This document shows positions 57,895-64,000 of a stretch of DNA of 64,000 nucleotides, piece by piece. The stretch spans positions 186,001 to 250,000 of the forward strand of contig NZ_LMLW01000009.1 in NCBI RefSeq assembly GCF_001422045.1, written 5' to 3'. The number at the start of each line of letters is the position of its first letter. Within the stretch, counting starts at the first letter, position 1. Origin of the DNA: Sphingomonas sp. Leaf242. Lineage in GTDB: Bacteria; Pseudomonadota; Alphaproteobacteria; Sphingomonadales; Sphingomonadaceae. Position numbers and translations under genes: made by a program. Below the pieces are notes generated by a model, which was not told where the DNA came from, searched no databases, and saw only the letters and a list, made by a program, of their open reading frames with translations.

Positions 57895-58060
57895 TTCGCG
57901 CAGAGGCGCGGAGGCGCGGAGAGTTGTGCTTCGCGGCGACGTCCTCCGCGCCAGCGGCCTCATTTCTGTCGGCCGGCCCGGAGAATCGAAAGTCCCGCTG
58001 ACGCGAGACGATCGCCAGGAACGCACCCCCTCCGCGCCTCCGCGCCTCCGCGCGAACCAA
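57895..58060. repeat. Palindromic repeat family F
   Basis: GTTCGCGCAGAGGCGCGGAGGCGCGGAG at the left faces CTCCGCGCCTCCGCGCCTCCGCGCGAAC at the right. Between them lies about 110 bases with TTGTGCTTCGCGGCGACGTC. Sits between yebC and ruvC. Confidence 0.88.
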
Positions 58061-58074
58061 TCTTCTTTCTTCTC

Positions 58075-58581
58075 ATGATCATCCTCGGACTCGACCCCGG
58101 CCTCGGCACCACTGGCTGGGGCGTCATCCGCGCCGACGGCAACCGCCTGAGCCATATCGCCAACGGCCAGATCAAGACCGATCCGTCGATGGCGCTCCCT
58201 CGCCGCCTCACCGCGCTCTACAATGCGCTGATCGACGTCATCCGCACCGAACGCCCCGACGGCGCGGCGGTCGAGGAAGTGCTCGGCAACACCAACGCGC
58301 AATCGACGTTGAAGCTCGGGCAAGCGCGCGGCGTCGTGCTTCTGGCTGCCGCCGGCGCCGGGCTGCATATCGGCGAATATCACCCCTCGACCGTCAAGAA
58401 GGGCGTGGTCGGCACCGGCGGCGCGGACAAGAAACAGATCCAGGCGATGATGGCAGTGCTGCTGCCCGGCGCCAAACTCGCCGGTCCCGACGCGGCGGAC
58501 GCGCTGGCGGTAGCGATCACGCACGCGCATCATGTCGCCAGCGCCGCGGCGATGTCGCGACGGAGCGGCTTCGGCATCTGA
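58075..58581 (+). CDS. ruvC: Holliday junction resolvase RuvC
   Basis: 168 residues from ATG 58075. Catalytic acids Asp7 (LGLDPG), Glu67/Glu68 (AAVEEVL), Asp139 and Asp142 ([14 protein letters not shown]). [19 protein letters not shown] is the family loop. Cuts four-way junctions with RuvAB. An AraC regulator lies between it and ruvA here. Confidence 0.95.
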   Translation: MIILGLDPGLGTTGWGVIRADGNRLSHIANGQIKTDPSMALPRRLTALYNALIDVIRTERPDGAAVEEVLGNTNAQSTLKLGQARGVVLLAAAGAGLHIGEYHPSTVKKGVVGTGGADKKQIQAMMAVLLPGAKLAGPDAADALAVAITHAHHVASAAAMSRRSGFGI

Positions 58582-58830
58582 CCTGCCCGTTCCCGCCCGA
58601 GATGGCAGTTCGAATCCGCGTTCACTTCCTTTCGATCGAGCCGCTGCCTGGCGGGACTGCGCGTATTGTAGGGATCGTCGCCAGAGTCGCGCGCCCAGTT
58701 TAACTTGAATAAAGCTCACACTGCCGCGTATCGATAGGCTAAGGATCGTGCGGGGTTCGGCTGCCACGGTTCAATCGCCGTGGGTTTTCAGTGCCGAAAA
58801 GAAACTTTGCTACGCCGTTCAGGGGGAATG

Positions 58831-59823
58831 ATGCTCGTAGATCACGTGCGCGGGGGCACCAACAGCCCGGCCGTGCCCATCGAGGCCTTTGCGATGCCAC
58901 CCGGCATGCGGATGCGCTACGACCTTCCGGATCCGGCGCTGGCGGAGTTCGTGACCGGCTACGCGATCTATACCAATGTCGACCGCGCGCCGATGATCAA
59001 CTGGTATCTGCCTGCACCGGCGATGATCTCCGTGCTCGTCGACGCCGGGCCTCTCGACGTGTCGATCGGCAACCACCGCTTCGGCCCGCTCGATCGCGCG
59101 AGTCTCTATGGTCCGACCAGCAGGGCGTTCCGCACCGAGACTCACGGTGGCATCGCCGTCGGTATCGGCTTGAGCGCGCTTGGATGGGCACGGATGACGG
59201 TGCGCTCGGCGGGCGATTTCCATAACCGCGTCGTACCGCTCGCGGGCGTGGCGGGGCCCGCCATATCGACCAGACTGGCCGACGGCCTGGACCTGCTGGA
59301 CGACGACGCCAAGATCAAGCCGCTGCTCGATTCCATCCTTCCCTCGCTGTTCCGGCGACCCCACCCGCGCGAAGACCTGATCCGCGCGTTCGGTGCGCTG
59401 ACCGTGACCGACGGCGTGATCGAGATGAAGGATGTCGCCGACCGGCTCGATATCCCGACGCATGAACTCCGGCGGATGGCGACGCGCTATTTCGGGATGC
59501 CGCCGAAGTTGCTGCTGCGGCGCGCGCGCTTCCTGCGGTCGTTCATCCGGTTGATCACCGATGCGGGGCTGAACGATTATTCGAAGATCGACAGCAGCTA
59601 TTTCGATGCCTCGCACTTCCTGCGCGACGCCGGCACGTTTCTCGGCACGACGCCGCGGCGGTTCGTGGCATCGGAGACGGTGTTCCTGAAGGCGAGCCTG
59701 CGCGCGCGCGCCGCGGTTATCGGCGCGCCAACCCAGGCGCTCCACGGTGTGCACAAGCCCGCGCCGTCCACGGCGTCGCGTTCCCAGGCTAGCGAACCCG
59801 CGGCGAGCCAATTGCGGGGGTGA
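58831..59823 (+). CDS. AraC-family regulator
   Basis: 330 residues; ATG 58831 chosen since AGGGGG lies four bases before it. N-terminal DUF6597-type sensing domain (DPALAEFVTGYAIYTN...PAPAMISVLVDAGPLDVSIGN). C-terminal two-HTH AraC domain: VIEMKDVADRLDIPTHELRRMATRYFGMPPKLLLRRARFLRSF and YFDASHFLRDAGTFLGTTPRRFVASE. Effector unknown. Its place between ruvC and ruvA breaks the common cluster. Confidence 0.85.
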   Translation: MLVDHVRGGTNSPAVPIEAFAMPPGMRMRYDLPDPALAEFVTGYAIYTNVDRAPMINWYLPAPAMISVLVDAGPLDVSIGNHRFGPLDRASLYGPTSRAFRTETHGGIAVGIGLSALGWARMTVRSAGDFHNRVVPLAGVAGPAISTRLADGLDLLDDDAKIKPLLDSILPSLFRRPHPREDLIRAFGALTVTDGVIEMKDVADRLDIPTHELRRMATRYFGMPPKLLLRRARFLRSFIRLITDAGLNDYSKIDSSYFDASHFLRDAGTFLGTTPRRFVASETVFLKASLRARAAVIGAPTQALHGVHKPAPSTASRSQASEPAASQLRG

Positions 59824-59898
59824 GGCGATCGAACCGGTCATGACGGTCTCGTTTTGCCGGGATGACGCGCCCGCGGCATTGTTCTACCGCCATCGATC

Positions 59899-60495
59899 AT
59901 GATCGCGCATCTCAAAGGACGTCTGGACTCGACCGGTACCGATCATGCGGTGATCGATGTCGGCGGCGTCGGTTATCTCGTCGGCGCCTCGGCGCGGACA
60001 TTGTCGACGCTCGGCCCGATCGGCGAGGCGGCGACCGTCTTCACCGAGATGCTCGTGTCGGAGGATTCGATCCGCCTCGTCGGGTTTTCGAGCGGGTCCG
60101 AACGCGACTGGTTCCGGCTGCTGACCGGCGTGCAGGGCGTCGGCGCGCGCGTTGCGCTGGCGATCCTTTCTGCGCTCGAACCCAATGACCTGTCGCGCGC
60201 GATCGCCAGCGGTGACAAGGCGATGGTCGCGCGTGCCAACGGCGTCGGTCCCAAGCTCGCGCAGCGCATCGTCATGGAATTGAAGGACAAGACGGGCGGT
60301 ATCGTGCTCGGGCCGGGCGGCACCACCGCGGCACCCGTCGTTGGCGCGGGCGCGGATGCGGTGTCGGCACTGCTCAACCTCGGGTTCCGCCCCGCCGAAG
60401 CCTCCACCGCCGTCGCCGCGGCGGAAGAGGAACTGGGCGCCGACGCCACGCTAGACGCACTGGTCCGACTGGCGTTGCGCAAGGCGTCGCGGTAG
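59899..60495 (+). CDS. ruvA: Holliday junction helicase subunit RuvA
   Basis: 198 residues. N-terminal OB fold MIAHLKGRL..., [16 protein letters not shown], then HhH motifs [17 protein letters not shown] and [22 protein letters not shown], and a C-terminal domain III ([24 protein letters not shown]). Binds junctions and loads RuvB. Confidence 0.96.
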   Translation: MIAHLKGRLDSTGTDHAVIDVGGVGYLVGASARTLSTLGPIGEAATVFTEMLVSEDSIRLVGFSSGSERDWFRLLTGVQGVGARVALAILSALEPNDLSRAIASGDKAMVARANGVGPKLAQRIVMELKDKTGGIVLGPGGTTAAPVVGAGADAVSALLNLGFRPAEASTAVAAAEEELGADATLDALVRLALRKASR

Positions 60496-60544
60496 CATTC
60501 CCGGTCTGCTGGACGGTTCGGCGAAACAGGACTATATCGGGAAC

Positions 60545-60796
60545 ATGGCTCAGCTTAACGTGTCCCTGCCGGCCGATCTTCACGACTATCTGGACACGCG
60601 CGCATCGGCAGAGGGGTACGTCGATCCGTCGGACTTTTTGCGGGCCCTCGTGCAAAAGGACCGGCAGACTTATGAAGCCGAGGTTGGTCGTGTCCAGGCG
60701 CTGATCGACGAGGGGATCGCCTCTGGCGTGGTGGACGGTGAACCCGAAGATCATGTTCGGGCGATCTTGGCGGAGATTGCCGAACCACGTGGTTGA
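60545..60796 (+). CDS. ParD-like antitoxin
   Basis: 83 residues. Ribbon-helix-helix start MAQLNVSLPADLHDYLDTRASAEGYVDPSDFLRALVQKDRQ, the ParD/CopG type, and an acidic helical tail ([35 protein letters not shown]). Would bind ParE and repress its own promoter. Lies 49 bases after ruvA and overlaps the toxin gene by 8 bases. Confidence 0.85.
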   Translation: MAQLNVSLPADLHDYLDTRASAEGYVDPSDFLRALVQKDRQTYEAEVGRVQALIDEGIASGVVDGEPEDHVRAILAEIAEPRG

Positions 60797-61091
60797 ACTC
60801 CGCCTTAGCGTCGCGGCGTTACGCGATCTCCGGCAGATCAGGGCAGACGGTATTCGGGATTTCGGCGCTGCGGCGTCGGACGCGCACATGCTCGGGTTGG
60901 AGCGGCTGTTCGGGCTATTGCGGCGAAATCCGCTTGCCGGTCAGCGACGGTTCGAGTTCACACAGCCGGTCCGCAGTCTCTCGCTCCGGCCGCATCGCAT
61001 TCTATACCGGGTCGAGGACGACAAGGTGTCGATCGATCGCATCATTCACCAGGCGCGTGATGTGCCGCGTACGTTCCGGAAAGATCAGTGA
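60789..61091 (+). CDS. ParE-like toxin
   Basis: 100 residues from GTG 60789. RelE/ParE-fold pattern: [90 protein letters not shown], with the usual R.L....HRI.Y...DD.V.I.RI.H. ParE inhibits gyrase. The stop overlaps ruvB start (GTGA), so toxin and ruvB are translated together. Confidence 0.85.
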   Translation: MVELRLSVAALRDLRQIRADGIRDFGAAASDAHMLGLERLFGLLRRNPLAGQRRFEFTQPVRSLSLRPHRILYRVEDDKVSIDRIIHQARDVPRTFRKDQ

Positions 61092-62110
61092 CAGACGACC
61101 GCATCCTGACCGCAGCCAAGCGCCCCGAAGACGTCGACGCCGCGCTGCGCCCCAAGACGCTCGACGAATTCGTCGGGCAGAAGGCCGCGCGCGAGAATCT
61201 GCGGATCTTCATCCAGGCTGCGAAATCGCGCGGCGACGCGCTCGATCACGTGCTGTTCTTCGGCCCGCCGGGGCTCGGCAAGACCACGCTGGCGCAGATC
61301 GTTGCGCGCGAGATGGGGGTGGGGTTTCGTGCTACCTCGGGCCCGGTGATCGCCAAGTCGGGCGATCTCGCCGCGCTGCTAACCAATCTCGAGGACGGCG
61401 ATGTGCTGTTCATCGACGAGATCCACCGGCTGCAGCCCGCGGTCGAGGAGGTGCTGTATCCGGCGATGGAGGACCGCGCGCTCGACCTGATGATCGGCGA
61501 GGGGCCGAGCGCGAGATCAGTGCGCATCGACCTGCCGCGGTTCACGCTGATTGGCGCGACTACGCGGCAGGGCCTGCTGACGACGCCGTTGAGGGATCGC
61601 TTCGGGATTCCGGTGCGACTGCAATTCTACACCGTCGAGGAACTCGAGCGCGTCGTCACGCGCGCTGCCGGGCTTCTCGGTCTAGGCATCGCCAAGGACG
61701 GCGCGATGGAAATCGCGCGCCGGGCCCGCGGTACGCCGCGCATCGCCGGGCGATTGCTGCGAAGGGTGCGCGATTTCGCCAATGTCGCTGGGCATGAGAC
61801 GGTCGACGCGAGGGCGGCGGATGCGGCGCTGAACCGGCTGGAGGTCGATTCGCTGGGTCTCGACGCAATGGATCGGCGTTATCTGATGATGATCGCCGAC
61901 ATCTATCGCGGTGGCCCGGTCGGCGTGGAGACTCTCGCCGCAGGGCTCAGCGAGCCGCGCGACACGATCGAGGAAGTGATCGAGCCGTATCTGATCCAGC
62001 TCGGCCTGATCGCGCGCACCGCTCGCGGGCGGTTCCTGAACGCGGGCGGCTGGAAGCACCTGGGCCTCAACCCGCCAACCGGCAGCCAGGACGGCCTGTT
62101 CGACACCTGA
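61088..62110 (+). CDS. ruvB: Holliday junction helicase RuvB
   Basis: 340 residues from GTG 61088. Walker [15 protein letters not shown], Walker [13 protein letters not shown], sensor [22 protein letters not shown], arginine finger region [19 protein letters not shown]. Start is a GTG, coupled to the toxin gene. AAA+ motor of branch migration. Confidence 0.97.
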   Translation: MTDDRILTAAKRPEDVDAALRPKTLDEFVGQKAARENLRIFIQAAKSRGDALDHVLFFGPPGLGKTTLAQIVAREMGVGFRATSGPVIAKSGDLAALLTNLEDGDVLFIDEIHRLQPAVEEVLYPAMEDRALDLMIGEGPSARSVRIDLPRFTLIGATTRQGLLTTPLRDRFGIPVRLQFYTVEELERVVTRAAGLLGLGIAKDGAMEIARRARGTPRIAGRLLRRVRDFANVAGHETVDARAADAALNRLEVDSLGLDAMDRRYLMMIADIYRGGPVGVETLAAGLSEPRDTIEEVIEPYLIQLGLIARTARGRFLNAGGWKHLGLNPPTGSQDGLFDT

Positions 62111-62115
62111 CTTCT

Positions 62116-62226
62116 CACCCCTCCCTGGAAGGGAGGGCAGGGGGTGGGTCGCCTTCCGCATATTCAGGTCTCTACGACCCAAGCAGGCCGACCCACCCCC
62201 AACTCCTCCCTTCAAGGGAGGGGAGA
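62116..62226. repeat. Palindromic repeat family D, copy 2
   Basis: CACCCCTCCCTGGAAGGGAGGGCAGGGGGTGGGTCG and the inverse CGACCCACCCCCAACTCCTCCCTTCAAGGGAGGGG, with a TATTCAGGTC centre. Between ruvB and ptsP. Arms are less perfect than copy 1. Confidence 0.9.
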
Positions 62227-62337
62227 AATCGAAATTCACGGACTTGTAAGAATCCACACCCAGAGATCGATCGAACTTGGCCGCAACACTGCTTTTGTTG
62301 CGTGGCACCCAAGCGCTTCATCTGATAGCCAATCCGA

Positions 62338-64000
62338 ATGCCCCTTTCGGCCGCCGCCTCCGCCCGCGAAATCCTCACCAGCCTTCACGACGTGATGGCG
62401 TCGCGCACGTCCGCGCAAGCCAAGCTCAATTCGGTCGTCGGCATCATCGCCACCGCGATCGATAGCGAGGTGTGCTCGATCTACCTCCTGCGCGAAGGCG
62501 TGCTCGAACTGTTCGCCACGCGTGGCCTCGATCAGGCCGCGGTTCACGTCACCAAGCTGGCGATGGGCGAGGGGCTGGTCGGGACGATCGCCGAGGACAT
62601 CGAGGTGCTCAACCTCGACGAAGCCGCCAGCCACCCCGATTTCGCCTACAAGCCCGAAACCGGCGAGGACCGCTTCCACAGCTTCGCCGGCGTGCCGATC
62701 ATCCGCCGCGAGCGCTCGGTGGGGGTACTGGCCGTCCAGCACACCGACCGTCGCAAATATGCGGACGTCGAGATCGAGGCGTTGCAGACGGTCGCGATGG
62801 TGCTGTCCGAACTCATCGCCAACGCAGGGCTGATCGATACCACCGGCGGTGGCGCGGATCGGCCGCAGTCGACCGCGGCGATGCGGATCCCCGGCCAGAA
62901 GCTCGTCGACGGCATGGGCGCGGGCTACGCGGTCTATCACCAGCCGCGCATCCATATCGAACACACCGTCGCCGAGGACACCGACGCCGAACGCCACCGC
63001 GTCTACGCCGCGTTCGACAAGATGCGCGAAGGCATCGACCGGATGACGCGCGATGCCGAATTCGGCGTCGGCGGCGAGCATGTCGAAGTGCTCCAGACCT
63101 ACAAGATGTTCGCCTATGACGAGGGTTGGGCGCGGCGCATCAACGAGGCGATCGACTCCGGCCTCACCGCCGAGGCGGCGATCGAACGCGTCCAGCAACG
63201 CACCCGCCAGCGGATGCGCCAGATCGACGATCCGCTGCTCGCCGACCGGATGCACGATCTGGAGGACCTGTCGAACCGGTTGCTCCGCATCGTCTCGGGC
63301 CAGATGGGCACCGCGGCGCAGATGGGCCTGCGCCAGGACACCATCCTCATCGCGCGCAATCTCGGGCCGGCCGAACTGCTCGAATACGACAAGCGCAGGC
63401 TGAAGGGCGTTATCCTGGAGGAAGGCTCGCTAACCGCGCACGTCACGATCGTCGCGCGCGCGATGGGCGTGCCGGTGCTCGGCCGTGTCCGCGACATCCG
63501 CAGGCTCGTGGCAGAAGGCGACATGCTGTTGCTCGACAGCGCCGAGAGCAACGTCTTCGCACGGCCGTCCGCAGCGATGGAGGAGGCGTTCGAGGCGCGC
63601 CTCGCAATGCGCCAGAAGCGCAAGGCCGCGTTCGCAGCACTCCGCGACGTCCCGCCGATCACCAAGGACGGCCACCGCCTGACGCTGATGGTCAACGCAG
63701 GCCTGCGCGACGACGTGGCCGCGCTCGACATCACCGGCGCCGACGGCATCGGCCTGTTCCGCACCGAATTCCAGTTCCTCGTCTCCGCCACGCTGCCGCA
63801 GCGCGAGCGTCAGCAGCGGCTGTACCGCGAAGTGCTCGACGCAGCGGGTGATCGTCCGGTGATCTTCCGCACCGTCGATATCGGCGGCGACAAGGCGCTG
63901 CCGTATCTCAACAAGCACGATGCGGACGAGGAGAATCCGGCGATGGGCTGGCGCGCGCTGCGTCTCGGCCTGGAGCGCGACGGATTGATGAAGGTCCAGG
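62338..64000 (+). CDS. ptsP: PtsP, GAF-containing PEP-protein phosphotransferase (partial)
   Basis: The frame from ATG 62338 is open to the window end, 554 codons. N-terminal GAF domain (residues 1-165: LNSVVGIIATAIDSEVCSIYLLR, FAGVPIIRRERSVGVLAVQHTDRRKY), then enzyme I: ILIARNLGPAELL and the active His in EGSLTAHVTIVARAMGVPVLG (about residue 370), and GADGIGLFRTEFQFLVSATLPQRERQQ near 490. It starts the nitrogen PTS by passing phosphate from PEP to NPr. The C-terminal PEP-binding part lies outside the window. Confidence 0.93.
   Translation, partial: MPLSAAASAREILTSLHDVMASRTSAQAKLNSVVGIIATAIDSEVCSIYLLREGVLELFATRGLDQAAVHVTKLAMGEGLVGTIAEDIEVLNLDEAASHPDFAYKPETGEDRFHSFAGVPIIRRERSVGVLAVQHTDRRKYADVEIEALQTVAMVLSELIANAGLIDTTGGGADRPQSTAAMRIPGQKLVDGMGAGYAVYHQPRIHIEHTVAEDTDAERHRVYAAFDKMREGIDRMTRDAEFGVGGEHVEVLQTYKMFAYDEGWARRINEAIDSGLTAEAAIERVQQRTRQRMRQIDDPLLADRMHDLEDLSNRLLRIVSGQMGTAAQMGLRQDTILIARNLGPAELLEYDKRRLKGVILEEGSLTAHVTIVARAMGVPVLGRVRDIRRLVAEGDMLLLDSAESNVFARPSAAMEEAFEARLAMRQKRKAAFAALRDVPPITKDGHRLTLMVNAGLRDDVAALDITGADGIGLFRTEFQFLVSATLPQRERQQRLYREVLDAAGDRPVIFRTVDIGGDKALPYLNKHDADEENPAMGWRALRLGLERDGLMKVQ

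Overview
The window suggests an alphaproteobacterial chromosome of the Sphingomonas group. The right two thirds is very GC-rich and carries a GapR-type DUF2312 protein, a DUF1244 protein, a PHA-system protein, a fused class I fumarase and the ruvC-ruvA-ruvB cluster. It also carries dense intergenic palindromic repeats of a kind common in sphingomonads. No identity search was possible, so the genus is inferred from gene content and composition.

Positions 1 to about 22456 are the right part of a lower-GC, HK97-type tailed prophage; its left end lies outside the window. Read right to left on the minus strand, the late genes are small and large terminase, portal, protease, capsid, connector and neck genes, tail terminator, tail tube, the G/GT tail chaperone with a -1 frameshift on nine A residues, and the start of the tape measure. 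The centre holds an HNH endonuclease, two membrane proteins, a plus-strand accessory operon of three genes, a candidate replication origin, a VapE-like helicase, a plus-strand operon of very small early genes including a 49-residue helix-turn-helix protein, and a GH19 endolysin. Three unknown minus-strand genes, an array of operator-like boxes and a large serine integrase end the prophage. I recognise no classical CI/Cro pair, holin or antirepressor.

The strongest unexplained signal is a short box, (C/A)TAAATA. It recurs 16 times in the prophage, at gene boundaries and always in the direction of transcription. In eight or nine cases it sits 4-5 bases before the ATG of a gene that has no Shine-Dalgarno sequence; in others it lies 20-40 bases before a gene that does. 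It looks like a phage-specific promoter -10 or start-associated element, in part giving leaderless mRNAs.

The prophage is inserted in a sirtuin gene. The first 38 codons of a CobB-type deacetylase remain at 22457-22571 and run into phage sequence 23 bases before the integrase start.

From 22.5 kb on is ordinary core chromosome: a repeat-bearing lipoprotein, fumarase, a PQQ-dehydrogenase-like lipoprotein, uvrB, a ferredoxin-NADP reductase, an MBL hydrolase, an amidase, trmB, an FNT channel with a PAP2 protein, an AI-2E family protein, metK, lnt, the cstA-ybdD-heme oxygenase operon, pyruvate kinase, gapR, a HerA-like ATPase, yebC, ruvC, an AraC regulator, ruvA, a parDE-type pair coupled to ruvB, and the start of ptsP. 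Notable here are the toxin-antitoxin pair inside the ruv cluster, an isolated 18-codon micro-ORF with a Shine-Dalgarno matching 14 bases of the 16S tail followed by an intrinsic terminator, and at least five families of long palindromic repeats between genes.
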